From assembly GCA_028554755.1 (NCBI GenBank), contig JAPTOF010000015.1, forward strand, positions 10,892,501 through 10,956,500: 64,000 bases of DNA, in the 5' to 3' direction. Under the pieces are notes generated by a model. The model saw only the letters and a program-made list of their open reading frames with translations, had not been told where the DNA came from and did not search any database. Of the stretch, positions 44,940 through 56,120 are shown piece by piece. Position 1 is the first letter of the stretch, and each line of letters begins with the position of its first letter. The DNA is from Cordia subcordata (lineage: Eukaryota; Streptophyta; Magnoliopsida; Boraginales; Cordiaceae). The position numbers and the translations under genes were made by a program.

Positions 44940-45478
44940 AATTGATTTGATTATCCCATTGAGTACACATAGCAAGAACGCAAAGTCAAACTACCATCAA
45001 GTCTCGTGCGATAGTATCCGTGGAAGGCAAGGATGTACAGAGCGAGTAACAAGAACCACAACACTAACCACCACTCAAATACCAACTAGTACCATCCCAT
45101 GAATCTTTTACATTTGCTCTATCAACCTCAATTCCTCTATGCACATCAATTAGCCTGCTTACCAGACCAACTAGCAATGTTAGATAACATGTTTACCAAT
45201 ATCTAAAACTTCATAAGCCAAATCTTTCCAGGATAAGCCAATCCCACCACTCAGCCATACACTTTCCCTTTTCTAAGCCCTCCACAACACATGAACCTAG
45301 AAATTCCTATAAACACTTACCTCCCATTCATAACCAAGCTACTGAGAATCAAGCAAAGTCTTTGTGTCAAGCCGACATAGCAGCCAAGGCCCCAATTGTG
45401 GCCATAGCTGATACATAAATAGTATCAACACCATAATCCTTACAAGTCATCAATGTTGAGGAGTTTGCTAACAGCTCT
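44940..45478 (+). other. Tat-like element: 5' leader
   Basis: A/C-rich, no ORF. Leads into gag. Confidence 0.5.
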
Positions 45479-46140
45479 TTGTCAAAAGACATCATAAAGG
45501 AACCCATACCAATGGATTTCATTATCCCTAAGTTGCAGTATTATGATGGGTCGAGAGACCTGACCGATCACATTTTTGTTATCAACCACAAGACGCTATT
45601 TCATAATGCCATTGATGCTATTTGTTGCAAAGCATTCCTGACAACACTGTTGGGAACAACCCGACCGCGGTACAATGAGCTACTAAGGCATTTTATCAGT
45701 TCCTTCAAGTAGCTGGCTACAGCTTTCATGAATAGGTTTGCAAGCAAAAAAGTTGCCCAAAATCATTAGCTTCTATGATCAATATGAGGAAAAGAAGCAA
45801 TGAAACCCTGCGGGCCTTTGCAAAGAGATTTAATGAAGCAACTCTTCAAGTACCCGATCTTGTTAATTTAGTGGCAATGGAGGCTTTTATACACAGAGTA
45901 TAGGATGACAAATTATCTAGAACTTTGACCAGGAAAATTCCCACTTTCTTAGTTGACATGACAGCTAGGGTCGAGAAGTACATACTGGCAGAACATGTGA
46001 TCTTGTTGAAAAGGGAATGGGAGATGGAATACAAAACCGAGAAGGTGAAAGGGAAACAGGAGAAAAAACAACTTGAAACCTATCCAGAATGAATAGACAC
46101 AAAGCATAGAAGGGAAAATCCCGAAATCTTCAGAAGGTAG
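45479..46140 (+). pseudogene. Tat-like element: gag fragment
   Basis: IPKLQYYDGSRDLTDHIFVI, FHNAIDAICCKAFLTTLLGT, LLRHFISSFK then a stop, RSNETLRAFAKRFNEATLQV and VEKYILAEH are the typical Tat-lineage gag landmarks in order, across frame changes. The zinc knuckle and everything after are missing, removed by an internal deletion. Confidence 0.8.
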
Positions 46141-46740
46141 CTCAATACCTATAAGCCTCTAACTATTTCCAGGACCGAAATATTGGTAACATTGAAACTA
46201 ACGGACAAATCGATGTGACAAATCGAGCAATTGTTAATGCACTTACGGTGAAGCTTAAAGGAGAAAAAAGGCTTTGGCCCGAAGTACTTCTGGAGGTTTC
46301 ATAGGGTTATAGGGTGACAATTCACAGTAGTACTCACGAGACACCGTTCAAAATAGCATACTGGTCCATGGTTGTGATCCCGATCGAAGTCATATCCCTA
46401 ACATTGCAATTGAAGAGAATGATGAAGTGTTTAAGGTTGAAATGGAACTACTCGATGAGATAAAAGAAGAAGTTCGAGAAAGAAATGAAGCAACTAAGGA
46501 AACTTTGAAGCGACAACTGACAGGCAAGACAAAGACATAGAAAACTGGATTAGGGGACATGATCCTTTGCAAGCACCATTTTGCAAAGGGAAGTATCACC
46601 AAGCTTGATGAAATTTGGGAAGGCCCTTATCGTGTTGTCAAAGTTATCCAACCGAGAACCTTTAAGTTGGCGAAAGTTGATGGAACTCTCCTCGCAAATG
46701 CGGTGAATGCCAAACACTTGAAAAAGTATTATGTATGATG
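46141..46740 (+). pseudogene. Tat-like element: integrase C-terminal part
   Basis: NGQIDVTNRAIVNALT, WPEVLLEV, STHETPFKIAYW and, in the last segment, IWEGPYRVVKVIQPRTFKL ... NAKHLKKYYV. These are the end of the integrase core and the GPY-type C-terminus. Protease, RT, RNase H and the first half of integrase are absent: gag is joined to this piece at about 46140-46190, a deletion of roughly 3 kb by comparison with the usual layout. Confidence 0.8.
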
Positions 46741-47081
46741 AAAAGTTCGAAAGAAATTTCTCATGTACGCAATGAACACTTGCAATTTAATTGTAAACAA
46801 CATTCCTTGCCGACAAAGTGAGTTATTTTGCAAGTTTAAGTTTTAGTCTCTGGTAATTGATACTTGTCCTTAACACGGCTTATAACTTACGCACACTCGG
46901 TTGACAGAAACCAAAAAGACAGCGTATCATCTATCACAAAGCAAACTATCAAGAAAAGCAACATGGTTATATAAGTCAAGTAAAACAACCATCATCAAAA
47001 AAGCAAAATAAAAGGAAAATTAAAGATTGTCTAATAAAGTTAATTACATCATTGGAAATATTATTCAAATTTAATAAATAT
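46741..47081. other. Tat-like element: spacer between pol and antisense ORF
   Basis: A/T-rich, no coding signal. It separates two convergent coding blocks. Confidence 0.5.
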
Positions 47082-48395
47082 TTAGGCAGTAGGGGGATTA
47101 GATGGCGGCATATCTCTCCAATCAACATAATCAGTGACTTGATCAACTGCAGGAATAGAAGCGGGGGCATCGTCACCTTTGGGAGCTATTATTAGCCGGG
47201 GTTCCGTGGATGTTGCTGTTGGAGCATCGGCATCCACCTCTGCTGCCCCTCTAACAACACCATCGGGAGCAGTGAGGAGCAACTCATCCAGATCGGTATC
47301 AACCAATAAGTCTAGAGCAACGGGAGGGTCTCTCTGCAGCACTTCAATTGCTTTTTTGAGAACCTCCTCAAGCCCTGTCTCATATTGGACGACAGCCTCT
47401 TCAAGAAATGCAGCTTGATAATTTGATGAGGTCTTGAAGTCCACAACATCAACCTCTTTGGTGCTCCATAGCTCCTTTTCAAGTTGCTCGATGTGGCGTG
47501 TAGTCGATCAGTTCGCCATCGCATAAGTCTCCCACTCGAATTCCAACTTCTTTATTTCTTTGTGTTTCTCTTCAAGCATCTGCTGCTGATTGTTGATGGA
47601 GGTCTTTAAAGAGTCGATTAGACTTTCCTTCTTCTTCAGCTCTTCATCCTTTTCCTTCCCTTCTTCCGCATGGAGCTCTTTCAAGTCCTTGAGCTCTGAG
47701 ATATGCTTAGATTGGGCAGGCTCTTTGGCGACTGTCAGCCTATCGACTTTCTTCTTGAGTTTCCAGCTTAGAGGAGTCGGCAACCTCGTCTAAGTATAGG
47801 CTGGTGACTTCGTTCATCGTGTGACTGGCATCATGAACGTGCTCAAGGGCCTCTTTCAAAATGGCCTTTAGCTAAAAGAAAGGAACGCAAGTACGTAAGA
47901 AGAGATACTAGCACGAAAAAGGTTAAAAAAAAAAAAAGATGAAGTACAGAGAAACTAACTCGATGATTAATCGAGCCTAACGAGCAGTAGACTACGGAAG
48001 TTTTAACTTGGGTGATTAGGGTAACCACGCTTTGACCGTTCTCCCCAACGTCAATTATTAGGACTTCAAGTTCCCCCGTAGGCCTAGTTAGGAGTGGTAT
48101 TAGCCCTGAACGTTGGGCAGAGGACAAGCCTCCTCCCCGGTTTTACATGGCACGAGAAGACGTGGCACTGTCGATATGAGTTGGACCCCTTTTGAGGTGC
48201 TGAAGGGGCTGGTTCTCTATTTCCTCCAAGTCATTGGAGATTACTTCCTACTCTATGAGGCATTTGCTGCCCAGATCATAACTGGGGCTAGAGTGAGGAA
48301 GGAGTCCACCCTCATGTATCACAATGCCTTGGGCAAACCTTTTAGCTTGGGCATTCTGGCCCCCTTTAGATGTTGGGCGATCGGGGTGACCGTCA
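47082..48395 (-). pseudogene. Tat-like element: antisense ORF (aORF), two exons, decayed
   Basis: Minus-strand coding block convergent with pol, the position of the antisense ORF of Tat-lineage elements (Grande/RIRE2-like). C-terminal part (47082-47444 and beyond): YQAAFLEEAVVQYETGLEEV and LQRDPPVALDLLVDTDLDEL, matching the familiar 'Y..GF..C..Q....P.LDLS' pattern. Before it, a coiled-coil stretch (47508-47783, Lys/Glu heptads). One in-frame TGA is near 47511 and a frameshift near 47770. Upstream exon 47960-48127 (GLIPLLTRPTGELEVLIIDV). A decayed N-terminal part runs to about 48395, where a copia-like element is inserted. Function of aORF products is not established. Confidence 0.7.
47872..47959 (-). 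other. putative 88-bp intron in the antisense ORF
   Basis: On the minus strand: donor CGA|GTTAGT, a polypyrimidine tract (TTCCTTTCTTTTAG) and acceptor AG|CTAAAGG. Removing it joins ...INHR to LKAILKEALEHVHD in one frame. The T-run inside the intron fits plant introns. Confidence 0.6.
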
Positions 48396-48401
48396 TGGTT
48401 G

Positions 48402-49992
48402 TGTTAGGAATGGTGTCCTAAAGTCAACCGTCTATTATAAATTCCGCACTGATTTGTACATGAATCGTCTTACTTTCGGCCTTACATCATATCATGTATC
48501 TTCTCCTTAGTTGTTAGATCATGACGTAGTCCATGGGATGATCTAATGGGGCTATGTGAATGAGGGATAGCTCGGTCGTCCTCAAACATAGTTCGTAATC
48601 AAATGATAGACTCAATACTAAGACATCAATTCTATCGAGTATAAGTTATAGTCTTGGTTATCCTCATGATCAATAGGTGTGGAGACACTGCTGTGACCCA
48701 CGGTAAGGTCTGAAGACATGCTCACTGAACATGACACTATTATGAGCGACCTATGGTATGTACCATATTGTTAAAGGGTAGCCTATAGTACATATGGATG
48801 TAGGTATTCCCTCAGACCTGAGACCACCATTGAGACTTGCGGATTACTCCCCATGCCTTATTACCAGACTATCTAGATTTCTAATTTGGTGACGAAAGGC
48901 TGTCAGGTATGGACAAGTGTCACAAAGTCAATGCGTGGGTCAAGACAGGATTGACTACTTCAGGTATTAGGAGAATGATGTTTTGCTTAGTCCTAATCAT
49001 TAAGACTTTGGCCAGAGTTTTCTACGTGATATGTCACATAGTTACGTCATGATAAGTTATGGCAATATTAGGACTTGATATGGAATAACTGAATAAGGGT
49101 TTGACAGTTTTACCATACCCCTAGGGTTATTTTGGAATATCGAGGGTGTTGGGAATCCACCATAGTGCCAAGTTTGTTGAATATTGCCTTGCAACTATTC
49201 AACTTTTCCAGACATCGAGAATCGTTCCTAAACAATATCATCGTTTAGTACAAGAATAGTCCTTGTATTACTGGTTTAAGTTTGAACATATGGAGTCACG
49301 GATATAGTCGAGAATTAATTAGAGGATTGGCCCTATTGTAATTATCTCAATCATGTTTAGTTAAGAATTAGACATGTTATTATTTAATTATGAATTAAAT
49401 AATATTATGAGTAATTAACAATAAATATTTAATTAAGAATTAAATATTATAATGTTTAATTACTTATTATGGATCACATAATTAATTTTGACTATGTCTA
49501 GCTAGCACTAACTATGTGGATCAAAATTAATTCATGGGCTATTATTTATAAATTAAATATGGATTTAATTTGTGCTTTAATTTGGATTTGAGAAGTCTAT
49601 AATTCTGAGTACAAAGAATTAGACTTATTGGGTTGTAGTGATTGACTTTATGGAAAGCCCATATCTCTCTATATATAGAGAGGATTCACTTTTTCTATGG
49701 ACGATGGTTTTGAGAAAACCTAATCACAAAAATAATTGTCAAAATTCTCTCCCAAAAGCCAAAATCAAATTAGCCTCCTCCAATAGTATTCTTTATTGTG
49801 TACGAAGAGAAGGTATTCTTTATTGTGTACAAAGAGAAGGAGCTACGAAGAGAAGGAGCTCAACGCTTCTACAAGAGAAAGTCTTTTAATATGACAATTA
49901 CGATGTAATGCTTGTTTTTTATTCTTGAAATTTTAATATATAGAGCTTGATCCTACGAGGAAATTTGGAGAATGTCTCCTCAATTTCCAACA
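48402..49992 (+). mobile_element. copia-like element C2: 5' LTR, 1591 bp
   Basis: TGTTAGGAATGG to TTTCCAACA. TATA region is a perfect 18-bp palindrome, CTCTCTATATATAGAGAG (49665-49682). A local tandem duplication (TATTCTTTATTGTGTAC) is at about 49788-49835. It aligns with 56121-57630. Confidence 0.88.
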
Positions 49993-49993
49993 G

Positions 49994-50006
49994 TGGTATA
50001 AGAGCC
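49994..50006 (+). other. C2 primer-binding site, tRNA-Met type
   Basis: TGGTATAAGAGCC, one base off the usual TGGTATCAGAGC, one base after the LTR. Confidence 0.8.
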
Positions 50007-51411
50007 AAAGCACTATTTTTGCTGTTTTCATGATTAGATTGCTCAAATCTGCTTTTAATTTGTGTATAAGATACATAAATATATTAATTATGAATTTTCA
50101 AACTATAATTACGAATTATGGTGATAGATGTAATCATAAGTAATTATGCCATATTTGCAATATTGATTGTGAATGTACTATATTAATAACGCCCACGTTA
50201 TTCATCTGTTTACTACTTTGCCAAACTGACTAATTTAAGAATGTTTTTGATCGAAACAATTTCAGGGATTGCAAAAATCCCGTAAGAAAGATGATGAGAT
50301 CATCTTCCCTAATTTGTTTTACGTTTTCCTTCTCCTATTTTAATTTTTATTTGGCTGGTGTGTATCGGCCTGATTTTTGCATTTTAATTTGAAAAAAAGT
50401 TCTAAACACATGTATATTAAGTTACAGCAAGGTGCTGCCGACTGCTCTTGTTTGCGGCACTACGTGTTTTTGTTAAAGTATGAGCTAAAAATGATATTTG
50501 ACAGTATGACCTATAACTTGTTTAGTTTATTTTTGATTGTTAATTATGCTCAATTAATTACATGTAGTGAGATTATATAAGTTTTGGTTTTATTCGTATG
50601 TAATTAGATTGCATGTTTGTTGTCCAAAACTAAAATTAACAATCAGATTGTTTTTGTTTGGTAGCCATGATGACGGTCCAAGATTGTGACTTGCGTAGGC
50701 CATGATGATGGCCATAGTTTTTTTTTTTTAATGTTTTCTCTTAATATATACATAATTAAAGCAAGAAGCTTTTGGTAGCAATACTTTTCGTAGTGGTGAT
50801 CTTTTCTGGTTTTGGTCTTTTTCGTGGTGCTTCTCTAAGTAGCTTCTTAATTAAAAGAAAATTGATTTCTTTACATCTCGTTGATTCTTCCATTGTTGCT
50901 AATTGCTTTGCTGGATCAAGGTAGGGGCGGTTAGGGCATAAGACTTAGAATTAGGTCAACTGGGATTCCTTCAATTTCTTTTGTTTTGGGCAAAGGCTTT
51001 TGGGCTGAGGATTTTACGTTTAAGATTTTTAAGCCCTATTTTATTAAATTTGGGCCTCATAATGGGTTTAGTTTTCTAATTAAGTATCGGACTTAATTTA
51101 TTAACTTATTTGACTCTAGATTTTTTTTTAAAATGTTCTTGGGCTATGGTTGATGTTTTATTAGTATGACTAATTAATAAATTGTTTATTAATGACTTTT
51201 TATAAACCATTTAGATTGATTTGTTTTACAAAATGTTTTTCCTTCATGATATATTTTAAATAGTGCTTTATTAGATAATTGCACTATTACCCTATGAATC
51301 ATTTGGACACTATTAGTTGAACCCAATAGTTTCAAATTGAATATCAATTAAACGTTACATTGATATATGGTAGTTCATGAGTTATTTATTTGATAAAGTA
51401 GTTTTATCTTG

Positions 51412-51412
<1 letters not shown>
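50007..51412 (+). other. C2 interior, first part: no gene seen
   Basis: AT-rich; no protein motif recognised. An imperfect repeat of GCCATGATGA(C/T)GG occurs at 50665 and 50698. Confidence 0.5.

Positions 51413-51413
<1 letters not shown>

Positions 51414-51452
<39 letters not shown>
51414..51452. repeat. (AT)n microsatellite, about 19 units
   Basis: Uninterrupted AT dinucleotide run. Confidence 0.97.
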
Positions 51453-51454
<2 letters not shown>

Positions 51455-51476
51455 TTTGTTCTATAGCCCTTAATAT

Positions 51477-52020
51477 GTCAAAAATAAGATTTTTGACACC
51501 GACTTTTGAAATTGTTTCAAATAATGGGATAAGTCCAAAATTTTTCCTTTGAAAAATTTGTCTTAGACCCAATTTGAAACTAGTTTTAATTAATTGGGTC
51601 AGCTTTATTTTTATTTTAATCCAAATTACCTAAAAAGGAGTTTTTAATTAATTGGGAAGTGACCCATGATTAGTCAAAATTGAGATTTTGACTCCAATTA
51701 ATCTAAAAAGAGTTTTAATAAATTGGAAAGGCCCATTAATTAGTCAAAATTGAGATTTTGACCGCAATTAGTTTAGAAAGGGTTTTAGTTAAATGGGGTA
51801 AACCTCTATTGGTCAAAATACTGATTTTGACCCTAGTTAGTCAGAAATAAGTTTTTAATTAATTGAATAATGTCCAAAAGCTAGTCAAAATTGAATTTTG
51901 ACTCCAATTAATTTTCAAAGGAGTTTTTAAATTAATTTGTTAATTACCTTAACTTGTCAAAATTGTGATTTTTATCTCAATTAATTTAAAAAGGAGTTTT
52001 AATTAATTAGAGGGGTTGAT
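51477..52020. repeat. about 70-bp-period tandem array of GTCAAAAT...ATTTTGAC hairpins in C2
   Basis: Hairpin cores at 51477-51497, 51673-51692, 51743-51762, 51812-51831, 51884-51902 and a decayed one at 51956-51975; spacing between the last five is 70, 69, 72 and 72 bp. Each unit also has TCCAATTAAT and AGGAGTTTTTAATTAATTGG-like words. A degenerate unit without the stem fills 51540-51660. Not a CRISPR: spacers are repeat-like and the phase drifts. Confidence 0.85.
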
Positions 52021-55000
52021 TTAAAATGATTAAATCAATCTAATCATTGTGTGATAAAATCAGAAAATTATTTATGCCCTTTCTTTATTATGATGTATGA
52101 CATATTTTGGTGTAGTTATGGGCTTGCATTTCATGCATATTATTACATGTTTGTTTATCAATTATTGTAATTTTTTTTTGGGATAAAATTGGGCTTGCAA
52201 GCTCAGCCTTCTCTTTAGTTGTGGTTGTATTTTCCCGCTCCTATGTGATGTATCCCCTCCTTTTAGAATGAGTTTTTCTTCTAGTTAATGTAATCATCAG
52301 TGAAAACACGGTTAAGACAAGGAGATGAAGACAAAATACTAGAAAACTTGGACCCTTCCAGGCTTCCCCATGTTAACAGGTAATAATCTTACTTGCATGA
52401 TAGAGTGGCCCATGATGGCTCTAGTGGACCATACTGGGAAAGCCTTTAACCACACACATGTGGTTATATATGTTGACATATATATACATACATGTGTATG
52501 TGTGTGTGTGTAGTTTTGTGCGCCAATTGTGATTAATTAACTAGATTAATTAAAGGATTTGGCTATAAAAAAATGCGTGTATCATCTCTACTAAATCCTC
52601 TAATATTAGGTCCATTAAGTGGTTTGGACATGGAGATTCCCAAATTATTGCCTCCCACTGAAGTTAATAATAATGGGCCTAGTGTTCTAATAAACGTTGG
52701 AGGCCTTTAGGACTATCTTTTATTGGAATATTGGGATAATTATTCACTATATGAAGCCCTTGGAATCCTTTTAGACGATACAGCCGGTGTGCCGAACTCA
52801 ATCGGGCTTCCTCATTGGGCTTAGAGATAGACCATAGAACTTCATGTCAATGGTTTGACCTAACCAAACTTTTTAGTATAGGACTTCAATCTTGCTAAAG
52901 AGAGGCTTAGAGGAGAATTAACTATTGAGAGTTGTTTAGAGAAGCAATTGGTTATGAACCTACCAAGCAGTGTCCATAGGTGGACCGACCTCAATCGGGC
53001 TTATGTATAGCTATTTTGGATCTCAGTATCCACTCAAGGGGTTTGGATTCAGAAATCTCTTCGAATTAAAGGTAAAGGCTATTGGTCCGAATAAATAGTG
53101 GGAGAATCCTTTAGACATTGGCCCATGTCTCTAGGAATGACGATTCATTTATAATGACATGTTTGTATCCTTTGTATTTGTTATTTGGTTTCATAAGTCT
53201 CAATACATCGTAGGTATATTATTATTTGATAGTGATATAATTAGTCACGATCACAAATATGTTCTATATGTTCTAAACAAACTCAGCACAAATGAAACCA
53301 ATTAGCTACAAAGTGTTAGGATGATCATCAATTAGTTGATGAGATATAAGGTCTACAATGGAAGATTGTCTTCACAGCGGATAGTGTGCATACTAGCTTT
53401 TAGATCTATATTAAAAAATTGGATGAGTCTTCCTACACATTTGATGGTATAAAGAAACATAAAGATCCAATATGCTATCTTCGACACTTTGTTGAGAGAC
53501 GGAATGTTTTTGTACTATACAGGACAGAAGAGATTGAGAAGCAAATGTCACTTGATTACTTCCTTTAAGAAGATAATCAAGTATATTATTCTTAATTCTC
53601 ACCTCTCAATATCGCTTTCCTTCTCGAATTGGTTCAAGACTTACAAGTCAATTGTTGACTATAATGGACCTTTCGAGCTGCTAAGGATCTTCTGGTAAGA
53701 TAACCAGTTTCCAAGAGAGGGCATTGTTTCAGTGGGAGGTGAATCATCCAGTAAATCACTAAGTAAGGTTTAGAACCTCACTGAGTAATAGTAACTGGTT
53801 TGCATGTAATACATCTTTGTATATCTAAATACTAGAAAAACAAGAAGAAGAGTCTTCAAAGTCTAGCATTGTAGTATCCTAAGAGACTAAAAGTAGCAAT
53901 TGGTTGCTACATGAGGTGCATATATGATAACACCTTGCAACTTTAGTAGATTCCACTAGCTTGGTATAAGATACAAAAGTCCCTATAACTCGTTAGAGTG
54001 GAACTCTTTGTCTAGTAGAAACAATCATGATATTAATGTTATTGAGAGTAAGGTTCATATCATGCATCGTAACCTGAAACAAGTTCATCTTTCAAACATA
54101 GTATATGTTGATTAGGATGTTATGATTCTACAATTTGATCATAGAAATAGATGCACTCGAAGTAAGTCTCTCGTTTGCCTTGAAGAGAATGAGATTCTTG
54201 TATAGTGGACTCCTACTACTATACCGTAGTTGAATCGTATGTTAGAAAGGAGAAATCGAATGTTGTTGGACATAGTTTGATTCATTATATGGCTTATGGT
54301 TGTGACCATATCTTTTAGAATGTATGTTAGAGACAAATGCTTATATGTCGAGTTAAATATCTAGCAAGTTAGTAGATAAGATATCATATCAGATATGGCA
54401 TGATAGTAAGCTAATACTCTTTCACTGAAGGGTTGAGGAGATGTTCAGCATACATCAAGTATCTTATCATTGACAAGTTTTAATTGAAGTTTGTTAAGCC
54501 TTTGGAAGATCTTCTAGAGAGTCTAGTTAATTCGACTTCTACAAAAGTGATGAATACTCTAGAAAATCTAGCGAATTTGACTTCTACAAAAGTGATGAAT
54601 ATCAAGTATTCATTTTCAAAGAATCTTTTCAAGAAAGTGTTTCTTAAGAAAAGATCCCTTAATAATGAGCTTTATACAAAATTCTTACGTAGAAGGATGA
54701 AATGCCAATAGTTGACCATATAGAACAAGATAAGGTTAAGGACCATAACTTGGGCCTATTGAAGAAGCATCACTAAAGTGATCTGGCAAGGTACCACGTC
54801 TAATGGAAAAGTGTTAAATCCTTGTCTAAGACAAAAATCCCATTGAACTATTAGAGAATAATTTTAATTTGGTCACCTGTATGGATGCTGGATTGAGGCA
54901 TGCTCTAAGAACTTGTAAGATGCAATGCGATCCTTCAGGAAACCATGGATGTCAACATTGTATGGACATTAGTTGGCTCATATATTGGGTAAGACCCGTA

Positions 55001-56107
55001 GAGTGAAAAATGGTCCATGAAGAGGTCGCAGTAGGTTGAGACCTATAATGCTCAACTTGTTGCTTGTAGACTTTGTCATTGTTGCAGTCCGACTATGACA
55101 AGATGTTTTCTCGCATAATGATACTTGAGTTCATTCACATCATTCATGTATGAGATGCAATGCTTGTGCTATGAAATCTAATTAATCGCCTTTAAGGTTA
55201 GCTAAAAGGGATTGTGTGTGTGACACGGCTTGAAGAGTTTGCATCTATTGATGAGATTATAAGCATATGCCTTAAAGGTCCAAGAGTGGTCTTGTGCACA
55301 TTTTGGGTTAATACTTACGTTTTGATAAAGTATCAAGACATATGCCTTTGTTAAGAATGAAGTGTACTTTAATTCTATTAGTAGGCAAATGATTGTGTGA
55401 TTGTGTATAGTGTAGAAATATGAATGAAATTTTTTATACTATAAAATGAAAAACTATATCTATTATCTTTGTTTTCCATAAATGTTTTTGGAAACGTATC
55501 CCATGTGTTTGAGATCACATTCCACATGGATAGATTATGGGGATTGTCCTAGTATACGTACATTGACTTCGTGTTCAAAGAGTTCAACATATTGAATTCC
55601 AAGAAGGTTCTTGGAGATTCATTTTTCAGGAAAAATTTGTTTAACAAATTTCTTTGAGAGGAATGTATGAGTAGAATCTTAATTGCTTAGACAACAGGAT
55701 TCGCTAAGTACATTATGTCATGTATGAGGCCTAATGAAGCGTACTCTCTCGGTATTACTTACATGTGCCATCTTGATCCTAAGGAGCACTGGTATTTGGT
55801 TGGACCATTCTTTAGCACTTGGAGTGCAAAAGTACCAATGGCTTACTTATGAAGAGTTTGACTTGAAACTAATTAGTTAGACAAATTCTAGCTTCTTGGT
55901 AGACAAAGATGATAGCCACAGTATTTTAGATTATGCTTGCTAGAACAATTTTATGCTTATTTTTGGATGTTGTCGCCTTTTTTAAGCAAGAGGTAATGAT
56001 TATTTGCAAATAACGTATAATAAAGAAAGGTTTTGTCAAACCTCATAGCTAAAGCCTCTAGGATAGTAAGAAGATGGGTATAAGATATAGATCTGACTGG
56101 CTTTAGT
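52021..56107 (+). other. C2 interior, second part: no gene recognised
   Basis: Only short ORFs (e.g. 53489-53698, 54484-54711) without recognisable families. The Ser/Thr-Lys segment near 54500-54610 contains an internal duplication (STSTKVMNTLENL / LTSTKVMNI). No YVDD, integrase or RNase H landmark in any frame that I can see. Confidence 0.5.
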
Positions 56108-56120
56108 CTAAGTAGGAGAT
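56108..56120 (+). other. C2 polypurine tract
   Basis: CTAAGTAGGAGAT just before TGTTAGG; intact relatives have AAGTGGGAGAnT here. Confidence 0.6.

Noticed and set aside
48113..48421. 102-codon plus-strand ORF
   Set aside because: It is the complement of the antisense ORF of the Tat-like element and crosses into the C2 LTR; it has no recognisable family.
51477..52020. CRISPR-like regularly spaced repeats
   Set aside because: Units are contiguous tandem copies with decayed intervening sequence, there are no unique spacers, and the context is a plant retroelement.
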